Assembly (NCBI RefSeq): GCF_010894455.1
Contig: NZ_JAAIXY010000002.1
Span: forward strand, 725,042 to 789,041
Direction of reading: 5' to 3'
Length of the DNA stretch: 64,000 nucleotides
DNA from: Myxococcus eversor
Lineage (GTDB): Bacteria; Myxococcota; Myxococcia; Myxococcales; Myxococcaceae
Part shown: one piece after another, positions 31,105-39,397 of the stretch
Layout of the letters: the number at the start of each line of letters is the position of its first letter
Numbering within the stretch: the stretch's first letter is position 1
Made by a program: the position numbers and the translations under genes
Notes under the pieces: model-generated
What the model was told of the DNA's origin: nothing
The model's database searches: none
The model's input: only the letters and a program-made list of their open reading frames with translations

Positions 31105-32175
31105 ATGTCATCCCGACGCGCCAAGGTGTACGTGGCCTGCCAGGTGGGCGGCTGGGGTCTCTACGGCCTCGTGAACATCCTGCTGGGCCTCCTCACGGTG
31201 GTGGCCCTGTCGCGAGGCGCTGAACAACTGCTGCCTCGCTCGCTGTGGACTCTCGCGATGAGCCTCTCGGGCGGAGTCATCACGCACTTCGCTCGAGCCC
31301 CGCTGAACCTTCGCGCGTGGGTCCAACTCCCGCTGCTTCGCCTGGCCCCGCGCGTCCTCCTCACGAGCGTGGGGCTGGGCGCCCTCCAGCAGGCCGTGGG
31401 CCTCTTCCTGGCCTACCCCGTGCTCGGCATCTACAAGCGCGAGGACTTCTCCTTCGCCTTCGCCATCACCGGCGTCTCGTTCTGGTCCGTGGTGATGCTG
31501 ATGTGGCTGCTCACCTGGTTCGCCGTCCACTTCGTCGAGCGGACCCGCACCGTGGAGCGCGAGCGCTGGCAGCAAGAGGCCGCGGCCCAGACCGCGGAGC
31601 TGCGCTTCCTCAAGGCCCAGCTCCAGCCACACTTCCTCTTCAACTGTCTCAACAGCGTCCGCGCCCTCATCGTCGAGGACCCCGTCCGCGCGCAGCAGGC
31701 CGTGACGCGCCTGTCCTCCCTGCTCCGCCATGCCCTCGCCGCGCGCGGTCCCGAGACGGTGCCCCTGTCCCAGGAGCTCCAGGTGGTGCGTGACTACCTG
31801 AGCCTGGAGGCCATCCGCCTCGATGAGCGCCTTCGCGTGCGCGAGGACGTGGCCCCGGCTGCGCTCGACGTCCCCGTGCCCGCCATGCTCGTCCAGACGC
31901 TGGTGGAGAACGCCATCAAGCACGGCATCGCCCAGACTCCCGAAGGTGGCGAGGTCAGCCTGCTCGCCCACGTGCACGAAGGCGCGCTGCTGTTGGAAGT
32001 CGCCAACACCGCCGCGCCGTTCGGCACTCCCGCCGCGCCCCACTCCAACGGCGTGGGCCTCCACAACGCGAGCGAGCGGCTGCGCCTGCTGTGCGGCGCC
32101 CACGCCTCGCTCCAGCTCGACCAGACCCACGCGGCGCTCACCACGGCGCGCGTCCGGATACCGCTGCCCTCATGA
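31105..32175 (+). CDS. LytS/YehU-type sensor histidine kinase
   Basis: A 356-residue membrane kinase. About four hydrophobic segments fill residues 10-145, followed by a short coiled coil and the His_kinase domain with phospho-acceptor His176 in LQPHFLFNCLNSVRAL; the ATPase part has VENAIKHGIAQTP (N box) and NGVGLHNASERLRLL (G box). It overlaps the LytTR response regulator by 4 bases, so the two form a two-component pair. The signal is unknown. Confidence 0.92.
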   Translation: MSSRRAKVYVACQVGGWGLYGLVNILLGLLTVVALSRGAEQLLPRSLWTLAMSLSGGVITHFARAPLNLRAWVQLPLLRLAPRVLLTSVGLGALQQAVGLFLAYPVLGIYKREDFSFAFAITGVSFWSVVMLMWLLTWFAVHFVERTRTVERERWQQEAAAQTAELRFLKAQLQPHFLFNCLNSVRALIVEDPVRAQQAVTRLSSLLRHALAARGPETVPLSQELQVVRDYLSLEAIRLDERLRVREDVAPAALDVPVPAMLVQTLVENAIKHGIAQTPEGGEVSLLAHVHEGALLLEVANTAAPFGTPAAPHSNGVGLHNASERLRLLCGAHASLQLDQTHAALTTARVRIPLPS

Positions 32176-32888
32176 GAGTCCTCATCGTCGACGACGAACG
32201 ACTGGCCCGCGCCGAGCTGCGCCGACTGCTCGCGGCCTTCCCGGACGTGGAGGTGGTGGGTGAAGCCACGCATGTGGACGATGCCTGCCGACAGGTGGAG
32301 GCCCTGGAGCCGGACCTGCTCCTGCTCGACATCCAGATGCCAGGTGGCACGGGCTTCGACGTGTTGGCCCGACTCGACGAGCCTCCGGATGTCATCTTCA
32401 CCACCGCGTACGACGCCCACGCGGTGCGCGCGTTCTCCGTCAACGCGCTCGACTACCTGCTCAAACCCATCGAACCGGAGCGGCTCGCCGAGGCCCTGGA
32501 GCGCGTGCGCCAGCGCGGCGGCCCGGCGTCTCACGCGCCTTCACGCACCCCGGACGCATCCCTGGAGCGGGTCTTCGTGCGAGACGGTGAACGCTGCTGG
32601 CTGGTGCAGCTCGCGCAGGTGCCGCTCATCACCTCCGAGGGCAACTACGCCCGGCTGCACCTGGAGGGACATCAGCCGCTGCTCTTGCGCTCGCTGAGCT
32701 ACCTGGAAGAGAAGCTGGACCCGGCGCGCTTCTTCCGCGCCAGCCGTCAGCACCTCATCAACCTCGACTTCGTCGAGTCCCTGGAGCCCGGTACCGGAGG
32801 CACGCTGGTCGCGCGCCTGCGCGGAGGCACCGAGGTGGAGATGTCACGCCGTCAGTCCCAGCGCTTCCGCGAGCGCATGAGCCTGTGA
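32172..32888 (+). CDS. LytTR family DNA-binding response regulator
   Basis: A 238-residue regulator with an N-terminal receiver domain (phospho-acceptor Asp53 in LLLLDIQMPG, Thr and Lys of the switch in FTTAYDAHAV and YLLKPIEP) and a C-terminal LytTR domain (about 140-238, with SEGNYARLHLEG and RASRQHLINLDFVESLEP). The ATG at 32172 lies within the kinase stop (ATGA overlap). It should bind direct repeats upstream of target genes; none was identified here. Confidence 0.93.
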   Translation: MRVLIVDDERLARAELRRLLAAFPDVEVVGEATHVDDACRQVEALEPDLLLLDIQMPGGTGFDVLARLDEPPDVIFTTAYDAHAVRAFSVNALDYLLKPIEPERLAEALERVRQRGGPASHAPSRTPDASLERVFVRDGERCWLVQLAQVPLITSEGNYARLHLEGHQPLLLRSLSYLEEKLDPARFFRASRQHLINLDFVESLEPGTGGTLVARLRGGTEVEMSRRQSQRFRERMSL

Positions 32889-32896
32889 GGCACGCG

Positions 32897-33280
32897 TCAG
32901 TTCGCGCCCTGCTTGTGCTTGGACGACTTGCCGGAGGTGAGCACCGTGTCCACCGCGGCCACGCTGCTGCGGCGCCGCATCTGAGTCACTCGCTCCTCCA
33001 TCTTCTCGTAGTGCTTCATGCGCGCCAGCATGTGCGGTTCCGACGTCTGACAATGCAGCTGCGTCACCTCCTGGTGACGACGCCCCATCTCCTGCCACGT
33101 CTGGAGCATGGCCTGGTTGCCGAGGAGCCGCTCCTCGACGTCGTCCAGCACCGCGTCCAGCTGCTCGGCCTCCGCCTCCAACACCGCGAGCCGCTCCTGG
33201 GACTCCTCGGAGGGCGTGGAGCACCCCGTGGTCACCGAGAGGCCCACCACCACCACCGACAGCCCGAGCCACCTCTGCAT
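32897..33280 (-). CDS. Small coiled-coil lipoprotein
   Basis: A 127-residue protein with a lipoprotein signal (MQRWLGLSVVVVGLSVTTGC) and a mostly helical mature part, for example ERLAVLEAEAEQLDAVLDD, likely a coiled coil, ending in a basic tail. Family not recognised. The start at ATG 33280 follows GGGAGG by 10 bases; GTG 33286 is an alternative. The longer frame above it is a shadow of the membrane protein gene at 33457. Confidence 0.68.
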   Translation of the reverse strand: MQRWLGLSVVVVGLSVTTGCSTPSEESQERLAVLEAEAEQLDAVLDDVEERLLGNQAMLQTWQEMGRRHQEVTQLHCQTSEPHMLARMKHYEKMEERVTQMRRRSSVAAVDTVLTSGKSSKHKQGAN

Positions 33281-33456
33281 CCCCACATCGCCTCCCACGT
33301 GTCTCGCGCCGTCCGCCGGCCTCATGCGCGAAGCCCAAACTAGGGAGGCACCCCTGACGCGACAACCCGTGCGGGCAAGCGACCCGGCAGACTTTTCAGG
33401 AAGTAACGATTCCCAACACCGAGGCTCGGGTTGGCGGAGGCACCGACGCCCCGGTT

Positions 33457-34314
33457 TCACTCCTGGGGAACCGTCGCATGTACGCGCAGCACCGTGAGCA
33501 TCGCCCACCAGCCGAGAACAGGCCCCGCGCCCGCGCCGATGACGGGAACAGGAAAGTTCCCGAAGAACGTCGAGCCCACCAATGCGGCGAAATACAGGAC
33601 GAAGGCGACGCCCAGTCGCGCGGTCCGCGAATCCCGACTCCACGCCGCGAGGAGTCCGGGGAGCAACAACCCCGCCACGGCGGCTACCGCCAAGAACACC
33701 CCGAGCGCTCCTCGCGACACGATGAGCATGAGGATGCGCTCCACATGGTCGAGCGGCTCCAACGGGTCGCTCCGTGTCCAGGTGACGACCGCGAGCCCCA
33801 GCAACACCACGGCGATGGGGATGCCCACGCGCCTGTTCGCGAAGTCGCCGCCCACCAGCAACGGCAGCGCCGCGAGCGCGAGCGCCGTGGCCTGTGAGGC
33901 ATCCGGCTGCAGCAGGTGAAGCCCCTGCACCAACACCATGAGCCCACACGCGAGCCACCGAGGCCAGGCACCACGCGCCGCGATGCCGAGAAACAGCCAC
34001 GGCAGGAAGGCCGCGGAGGCGTTGACTCGAACGGGCCCCAGCGACCACCAGCGATGAACGCCCTCCAGCCCCGGCGCGGCCAACGTCGCGGCGATTGCGA
34101 GACACGCGAGCACGGGGAGCCCTCGCTCCGCGCGGCGGTGCGACTCCCACGGCCCTCGGGTCAGCAGCAGGAAGCCCGCGCCTCCGACGAGGATGGCCGC
34201 GAGGTTCGGAAGGAACGCGGCGGGGCGGACACCGTGCGCGCTCGCCGCGAACAGGCCGACGCAGGACGCGAAGAGGGGAGCGACGAACCACCAGGGCCGG
34301 GCGACCTTGTTCAC
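33457..34314 (-). CDS. Polytopic membrane protein of unknown function
   Basis: A 285-residue integral membrane protein with about eight to nine hydrophobic segments (for example AAILVGGAGFLLL, GIPIAVVLLGLAVV, LGVFLAVAAVAGLLLPGLL). A loop contains SDPLEPLDHVERILML. It begins MNKVARPWWFV. I do not recognise the family; similarity to FtsW-like topology is only general. The 176-base stretch to the lipoprotein gene downstream holds nothing I can support. Confidence 0.7.
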   Translation of the reverse strand: MNKVARPWWFVAPLFASCVGLFAASAHGVRPAAFLPNLAAILVGGAGFLLLTRGPWESHRRAERGLPVLACLAIAATLAAPGLEGVHRWWSLGPVRVNASAAFLPWLFLGIAARGAWPRWLACGLMVLVQGLHLLQPDASQATALALAALPLLVGGDFANRRVGIPIAVVLLGLAVVTWTRSDPLEPLDHVERILMLIVSRGALGVFLAVAAVAGLLLPGLLAAWSRDSRTARLGVAFVLYFAALVGSTFFGNFPVPVIGAGAGPVLGWWAMLTVLRVHATVPQE

Positions 34315-34383
34315 CCGCGCGGACCTATCACATGCAACCCCGCGCTTGCGCCCATGCGAGCACCGAGGCGAATGAAGCGGCGC

Positions 34384-34887
34384 CTACGTCCGGTGGCGGA
34401 GGATGAACTCACACACTTCGCGCGCGGCGCCGAAGCCCGCGGGCTTCTGGGCGACGTAGTGCACCTGCGAGCGCACCTCGTCGGGGGCCTCTGGAGGCGC
34501 GGAGGAGAAGCCCACGGCCTTGAGCAGCGGCAGGTCCACCACCTCGTCACCCATGTAGCCGCAGTGCTCGGCGGAGACATTCAGCAGCGCCAGCAGCTTC
34601 TCGAAGTGCGCCACCTTGTCCTGACTGCCGAAGTGCACGTGTTTGATTCCCAGCGACTGCATCCGCATCTGCGCGGACAGGCTGTCGCCTCCGGAGATGG
34701 CGGCCACCTCGATGCCCACCTCCTGCAGCCGCTTGATGCCCATGCCGTCCCGCACGCTGTACATCTGCGTCCAGCCGGAGTTGGGCACCCAGAAGATGCG
34801 GCCGTCGGTGAGCGTCCCGTCGATGTCGAAAATCATCACCGACAGTTGCGCCACCCGCGCCTTGAGCGATTCCAGGTTCTGGTTCAT
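34384..34887 (-). CDS. KdsC-like HAD family phosphatase
   Basis: A 167-residue HAD subclass C phosphatase, the type that makes Kdo from Kdo-8-phosphate for lipopolysaccharide. The nucleophile motif is FDIDGTLTDGRI near residue 20, the second motif is ISGGDS and the fourth GYMGDEVVDLPLL. The length is normal. The start is ATG 34887; upstream frame overlaps the next gene. It lies 10 bases after the repeat-bearing protein at 34898 on the same strand. Related HAD proteins with other sugar substrates are possible. Confidence 0.88.
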   Translation of the reverse strand: MNQNLESLKARVAQLSVMIFDIDGTLTDGRIFWVPNSGWTQMYSVRDGMGIKRLQEVGIEVAAISGGDSLSAQMRMQSLGIKHVHFGSQDKVAHFEKLLALLNVSAEHCGYMGDEVVDLPLLKAVGFSSAPPEAPDEVRSQVHYVAQKPAGFGAAREVCEFILRHRT

Positions 34888-34897
34888 CGCGAGCGGC

Positions 34898-36115
34898 CTA
34901 CTTCGGCACGGCCTTGAGCGAGGCCTTGCCGTCCTTGATGACGACCTTGAATTCCACCGCCTTGGCGTTGTGCTGTTTGAGCAACTCCGGCACCTGCTTG
35001 CGCAGCGTCGCGGCCACCGACTCGTAGGAGATTTTCGAGGTGTCCTCCTGGCACCGCCGCTTCGCGGTGACATACGCGTCGTACACCGCGCGCAGCTTGT
35101 CGTCCGACATGCCGCCGCCTCCCGCCGACGGGGGAGGCTTGGACACCGAAGACGGCGGAGGCACCGTGGCCGGCCTGGGCACCGTCGTCGCACCCGGCAC
35201 GCCTGTCCTCGCGGGAGGGACGGTGCTCACCGTGCCCGCCGGCTTCGCGGCCATGCCCGGAGGCACTGTCGCGGGGGCCTTCGCTGGCGCGCTCCCCAGC
35301 GGCGACGTCACCGTGGGCAGTCCACCGCGCATGGGCGCTCCCGTCACCGGCGCCACCGTGGGCTGTCCTCGCGGCGGCGTTCCAGTCACCGGCGCCACCG
35401 TGGGCTGTCCTCGCGGAGGTGTTCCCGTCACTGGCGCCACGGAAGGCATCCCACCGGCGGTCAGCGGCGCCACCCCGGGCACGCTCCCTCGCGACGGAGG
35501 CGGCGTGGAGACTGGAGCCACTGCGGGCGTCACGGAGGGCACCGAGGGCGTTCCCCGGAAGGGCGTTCCGACGGACGCGGCGGCGGAAGGCACCTGCGGC
35601 TCGTTGGCGGGGCGAGGGCGGAGAATCTCCTCCACCTCCTCGAAGTCCATGTCGGAGATGTCCTCCGGCAGCTCCACCACGCCCTTCTTCGCGTCACTGC
35701 TGGAAGACGGGCCGCGCACCTCCGCGCGACGGCGGGCCTTGAACAAGTCCCGCTTGTACGTGCCCGCCTCGATTTCCTGCAGCGTGCGCGCCCAGAGCCT
35801 GTCGTACGTGAGGTACTTGCCGTGGATGCTCCCGACGCGGAACTTGGCGGCGGTGCTGCGGATGAAGCCCGTCTTGAGCCGCATCACCCGCTTCTTGAAG
35901 TCGTCATGGGCCCGCGTGGGCGGGTGACGCTCGTTGCCCAGGAAGTACTGCTCGTAGAGGTTGCGGAGGATGGCCAGCTCCGCCTCCAGCGCCTCGCACT
36001 CCTGGAGCACGGCCTCGCTGGAGCTGCTGTCCGACGGGGCCTGGGACTTTCCAGCGGAGGACTTCGAAGCGGACGACTTCGAAGCGGACGACTGTCGGGC
36101 GTCGGAGGGAGGCAT
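34898..36115 (-). CDS. Myxobacterial repeat-linker protein of unknown function
   Basis: A 405-residue protein of three parts: a Ser/Lys-rich N terminus; a helical domain (about 35-135, with FLGNERHPPTRAHDDF and KYLTYDRLWARTLQEIEAGTYKR); a long Pro/Thr/Val-rich linker (about 170-335) containing 14-residue repeats of the type PTVAPVTGTPPRGQ; and a C-terminal helical domain (about 335-405, with LRAVYDAYVTAKRRCQEDT). From memory it resembles a conserved myxobacterial family (MXAN_5187 C-terminal domain type); function unknown. It is upstream of the KdsC-like gene on the same strand. Confidence 0.75.
   Translation of the reverse strand: MPPSDARQSSASKSSASKSSAGKSQAPSDSSSSEAVLQECEALEAELAILRNLYEQYFLGNERHPPTRAHDDFKKRVMRLKTGFIRSTAAKFRVGSIHGKYLTYDRLWARTLQEIEAGTYKRDLFKARRRAEVRGPSSSSDAKKGVVELPEDISDMDFEEVEEILRPRPANEPQVPSAAASVGTPFRGTPSVPSVTPAVAPVSTPPPSRGSVPGVAPLTAGGMPSVAPVTGTPPRGQPTVAPVTGTPPRGQPTVAPVTGAPMRGGLPTVTSPLGSAPAKAPATVPPGMAAKPAGTVSTVPPARTGVPGATTVPRPATVPPPSSVSKPPPSAGGGGMSDDKLRAVYDAYVTAKRRCQEDTSKISYESVAATLRKQVPELLKQHNAKAVEFKVVIKDGKASLKAVPK
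35344..35443. repeat. 42-base tandem repeat in the linker of the gene at 34898
   Basis: Three in-phase copies begin at 35344, 35386 and 35428 (the last partial), each starting GTCACCGGCGCCAC or GTCACTGGCGCCAC. They encode the 14-residue Pro/Thr/Val repeats of the linker and are a likely site of length variation between strains. Confidence 0.8.
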
Positions 36116-36156
36116 GACTCCTCAGAGTGTCCCCAACCCGCGCCCGGGGATCAACC

Positions 36157-37464
36157 TCACGCCGCGGACGGGGTGGGACCCAGACCGCCCGCCGCCTCAC
36201 CCGCCCCTCGCCGACCCTTCTGGTAGAGCAGCACTGCGCCAAAAGCGAACATGCACAGCGAGATGAACTGGCTGGTGGAGACGTTGTACCAGGCCTCCAG
36301 CGGCACCGCGGCCGCCAGCCCCTGGGACCCCATTGACTCCAGGAGCCCGTGCAGGGTGCCTCGCTCCACGTCCCCACGGAACAATTCCACCGTGCTGCGC
36401 AGCACCGCGTAGGCCATCAGCCACAGCGCGAAAATCTGCCCGTGGAACCGGCGGTAGCGGCGCGCGTACAGGAGCCCCACGAAGAGGACGAGCTGACCCA
36501 CGGACTCGAAGAGCTGGGTGGGGTAGACGCCCAGGGTGTGCCCGTGCTGGAGCACCCAGTCGGAGATGCGCACCGCGTCCGGCGCCGCCTGGTGCAGAAT
36601 CTGCCCTGTCGCCTCCACGACGAAGCGCGAGTCCTCCAACTGCGAGGAGTACGCGAGGCTGGACGAGCTGCCCACCCGTCCGAGCAGGTCCTGCGCGATT
36701 CCGGGCCCCGGGAAGTGCACGGCGGCCGCCGCGTGCGAGGGCGCCACGTCCCCCCAGCAGCACCCCGCACTGAAGCAGCCCAGCCGGCCCAGGCACTGGC
36801 CCAGCGACACGGTGGGGATGCACACGTCCGCCAGCCGCAGGAAGTCCATGCCCGTGGAGCGCGCGTAGAGCCACGCCGCCACCCCCGCGCCGATGAGGCC
36901 TCCGTAGAAGACGAGCCCACCGCCCAGCGAGAACACCTGCGTCCAGTCCTTGGCGTAGTCCTTCCAGTTGACCAGGATGAAGAGCAGCCGGCTGCCACCG
37001 ATGCCTCCGATGAGCACCCAGAAGGCCATGTCCAGCACCTGCTCGCGCTTCTTCATGCCCTCCAGGTTCACCCAGGTGCCATCCACGAGCTTCACCTGGC
37101 GCCACTCGTCCTGGGCCAGCCGCCCCGCCACCGCCAGCGCGAGGGAGAAGCCGGACGCCAGGAGCACGCCGTAGGTGTGCAGGGGAATTCCCTCGCCCTT
37201 GCCACCGGGGAACGCGTCCGCGGGCAGCGCGTACTTCAGGCCGAACCACGCGAGCCCCGCACCGGCGACACCGAAGCCCAGCGCGCGCAGCAGCCGGTCC
37301 GTGGAGTTCGCCTCGGCGAGGGTGCCCGTCTTCGGGTCCAGCACGCTCGGCGCGCCCCGCCACCCGTTGAAGGCGATGTAGCCCACCGTGCCCGCGGCGA
37401 CCGCGTACAGCAGCAGTTGCGTCCAGAGGCTGGTGAAGGTGAAGCGGAAGAGGACGGGGAGCAT
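36157..37464 (-). CDS. lgt: Prolipoprotein diacylglyceryl transferase
   Basis: A 435-residue membrane enzyme that transfers diacylglycerol to the lipobox cysteine of prolipoproteins. It has GGLVFYGGLIG (the HGGL-like region) and the signature LGRLGCFSAGCCWG, a variant common in deltaproteobacterial-type Lgt, plus YPTQLFES and a C-terminal RYRRFHGQIF. It is about 150 residues longer than E. coli Lgt, with an extended N terminus and an insertion after the signature. Two lspA genes lie directly upstream on the same strand, making a lipoprotein maturation cluster. Confidence 0.92.
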   Translation of the reverse strand: MLPVLFRFTFTSLWTQLLLYAVAAGTVGYIAFNGWRGAPSVLDPKTGTLAEANSTDRLLRALGFGVAGAGLAWFGLKYALPADAFPGGKGEGIPLHTYGVLLASGFSLALAVAGRLAQDEWRQVKLVDGTWVNLEGMKKREQVLDMAFWVLIGGIGGSRLLFILVNWKDYAKDWTQVFSLGGGLVFYGGLIGAGVAAWLYARSTGMDFLRLADVCIPTVSLGQCLGRLGCFSAGCCWGDVAPSHAAAAVHFPGPGIAQDLLGRVGSSSSLAYSSQLEDSRFVVEATGQILHQAAPDAVRISDWVLQHGHTLGVYPTQLFESVGQLVLFVGLLYARRYRRFHGQIFALWLMAYAVLRSTVELFRGDVERGTLHGLLESMGSQGLAAAVPLEAWYNVSTSQFISLCMFAFGAVLLYQKGRRGAGEAAGGLGPTPSAA

Positions 37465-37580
37465 GGGGACCTGCCGGAAGGCGAAGGGTGCGGCGCGGCG
37501 CGAAGGCTACTCCCGTCGCGCGGCCAGACAAGGCGAGGGGCCCGCCGGTCCGCCCGGCTGCCCTCCCGGGAGGCGTTGCT

Positions 37581-38192
37581 TCAGGCGGCCTTGGACGGGG
37601 CCGGTGCGGGCTTCTCCTTGCGGACGAAGGCGTCCACGAGCAGCAGCCCCACGCCCACGCAGATGGCCGCGTCGGCGATGTTGAACGAAGGCCACGCGGC
37701 CTTGTCGAACCAGTGGGCCTCCAGGAAGTCGATGACGAAGCCCCGGGCCAACCGGTCGATGTAGTTGCCCAGCGCGCCGCCCAGCACGAGCGGCAGGCCC
37801 CACAGCGCCCACTTCTCCTCCGGGTCCGAGCCAGACAGCTTGCGGAAGTAGAAGACGATGAGGACCACCGCGCCCAGGCTCACCACGTGGAAGAGCGGCG
37901 CGCGCTGCTGGGGCGGGAGGCTGCGGAACAGGCCCCAGGCCGCGCCCGGGTTCTCCGCGTAGCGCAGGCGGAAGAAGGAGTCGGAGACCTCGATGCTGCG
38001 GCGCGAGCGGTAGTGCAGCCCGTCGAAGCCCTGCGGGGGCGGCTCGCCGAACATGGCGCCCAGGCGCCCGCCCAGCGTCTCCTGCCCTTGCATCTGGGAG
38101 GTCAACTCACGGACGACGAGGTACTTCGTCCACTGGTCCAGGACGATGACGCCCAGGGCGACGGCGATGAGGATGACGTATTTGCGAGGCAC
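37581..38192 (-). CDS. lspA: Lipoprotein signal peptidase (LspA), copy 1
   Basis: A 203-residue inner-membrane aspartic protease that removes the signal peptide of lipidated prolipoproteins. The family motifs are DQWTKYLV, ENPGAAWG, GNYIDRLARGFVIDF (first catalytic Asp) and FNIADAAICVG (second catalytic Asp). An insertion after the first helix (QETLGGRLGAMFGEPP) lengthens it over E. coli LspA. It lies 33 bases after a second, related lspA gene and upstream of lgt. Confidence 0.93.
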   Translation of the reverse strand: MPRKYVILIAVALGVIVLDQWTKYLVVRELTSQMQGQETLGGRLGAMFGEPPPQGFDGLHYRSRRSIEVSDSFFRLRYAENPGAAWGLFRSLPPQQRAPLFHVVSLGAVVLIVFYFRKLSGSDPEEKWALWGLPLVLGGALGNYIDRLARGFVIDFLEAHWFDKAAWPSFNIADAAICVGVGLLLVDAFVRKEKPAPAPSKAA

Positions 38193-38225
38193 GGCCCGGG
38201 GCTTACACCACCAGCCCCCCAGCCG

Positions 38226-38849
38226 TCACGGATTGGGGCTCTGCGTCAGGGGCGCCGGAACGGTCTCCGGGCGACGCACCTTCAGCGAGTCCAGCAGCAT
38301 GAAGGCCACGCCCACGCAGATGGCCGCGTCCGCCACGTTGAAGGTGGGCCAGCGCATGCCTGGCTGGTTGCGCCAATGCCAGTCGATGAAGTCGATGACG
38401 TAGCCGCGAATCAGCCGGTCCACGAAGTTGCCCAGCGCGCCGCCGGTGATGAGCGCCAGCGCCACTCGCACCAGCTTCTGGTCCAGCGAGGTGCGGCGGT
38501 ACATCAGGAAGATGAAGGCCAGCGCCGCCACGCTCACCACGTGGAAGAACGAGCGCCGCACGCCGTCCGGCAGGTTGGCGAACAGCCCCCACGCCGCGCC
38601 CGGGTTCTCCACGTAGCGGAAGTGCCAGTAGTCCTCGATGAAGCGATAGGGCCGAGTCACCCGCCGCTCACCCTGCGGCGGAGGGTTGTTGTCCAGGTTG
38701 TGCTGGGTGAAGTAGCCCGTCACCCGGGCCACTCCTTCCCGCCCATCCAAGGCATCCGTCAGCCGGGACACAGCCAGATATTTGGTCACCTGGTCGGCGA
38801 CGAGCACCGTGGTGGCCACGAGGAGGAGGAGGCGGAGGGAGGCTTTCAT
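38226..38849 (-). CDS. lspA: Lipoprotein signal peptidase (LspA), copy 2
   Basis: A 207-residue LspA paralogue of the neighbouring gene. Motifs: DQVTKYLAVSRL, ENPGAAWGLFAN, GNFVDRLIRGYVIDF and FNVADAAICVGV, so both catalytic aspartates are kept and the enzyme should be active. The ATG at 38849 is used because it begins the first membrane helix; the longer frame to 39077 reads over the next gene. Tandem duplication of lspA is known in myxobacteria, where LspA is the target of the antibiotic myxovirescin (from memory). Confidence 0.92.
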   Translation of the reverse strand: MKASLRLLLLVATTVLVADQVTKYLAVSRLTDALDGREGVARVTGYFTQHNLDNNPPPQGERRVTRPYRFIEDYWHFRYVENPGAAWGLFANLPDGVRRSFFHVVSVAALAFIFLMYRRTSLDQKLVRVALALITGGALGNFVDRLIRGYVIDFIDWHWRNQPGMRWPTFNVADAAICVGVAFMLLDSLKVRRPETVPAPLTQSPNP

Positions 38850-38970
38850 GATGCGTCCCAATCCTCTAACCCGCCCCCCCGAGCCCTGACAACCCGGTGT
38901 GCCTGACTGGCCCCAGGTGGCCTGCCCGCTCTGTCTCCCTCCCAGCGCTTCTTTGGGGCATGGTGGAGAC

Positions 38971-39348
38971 ATGTCGCCTGTTGAGCCCGACGTGAATCCT
39001 TCAGTCTCCGACACGCCCCCACCCGCCCCGACCCAGACGGCGAAGCCCGCGAAGCCGACGCTGATGGCGCGCTTCAAGACGCTGATGCTGGAGTACGGCC
39101 CGCTGGCGCTGGTGACGAACTACGTCATCTTCGGACTGGTGCTGGTGGGCTTCTACTTCGCCATCAAGCTGGGCTTCCAGCCGGACAGCGCCGGCGAGAA
39201 GGCGGGCTCATGGGCGGCGGCCTATGCGGCCTCGCAGGTGGTGAAGCCCCTGCGACTGGCGGCGGTGTTCGTGCTCACGCCGCTCATCGCGCGCATCCCA
39301 CCGGTGGCGCGCTTCATCGAGCGCAACAAGCACAAGTGGAGCTTCTGA
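38971..39348 (+). CDS. Small membrane protein, DUF1279-like
   Basis: A 125-residue protein with a Pro/Thr-rich N terminus (about 30 residues), then RFKTLMLEYGPLALVTNYVIF and a membrane helix (GLVLVGFYFAIKLG), and a second hydrophobic segment VVKPLRLAAVFVLTPLIARIP. The arrangement resembles the DUF1279/FAM210 family. The start is ATG 38971 after GGAG. It is divergent from lspA copy 2. Confidence 0.7.
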   Translation: MSPVEPDVNPSVSDTPPPAPTQTAKPAKPTLMARFKTLMLEYGPLALVTNYVIFGLVLVGFYFAIKLGFQPDSAGEKAGSWAAAYAASQVVKPLRLAAVFVLTPLIARIPPVARFIERNKHKWSF

Positions 39349-39397
39349 GCGCACGCGGCGACCCGCGTGTGGGCCGCCGCGCGCGAGCGTCACCGAC

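Noticed and set aside
32897..34291. A 464-codon fusion of the membrane protein region with the coiled-coil lipoprotein
   Set aside because: The upper part is the shadow of the membrane protein gene in another frame; the lipoprotein has its own signal peptide and ribosome-binding site.
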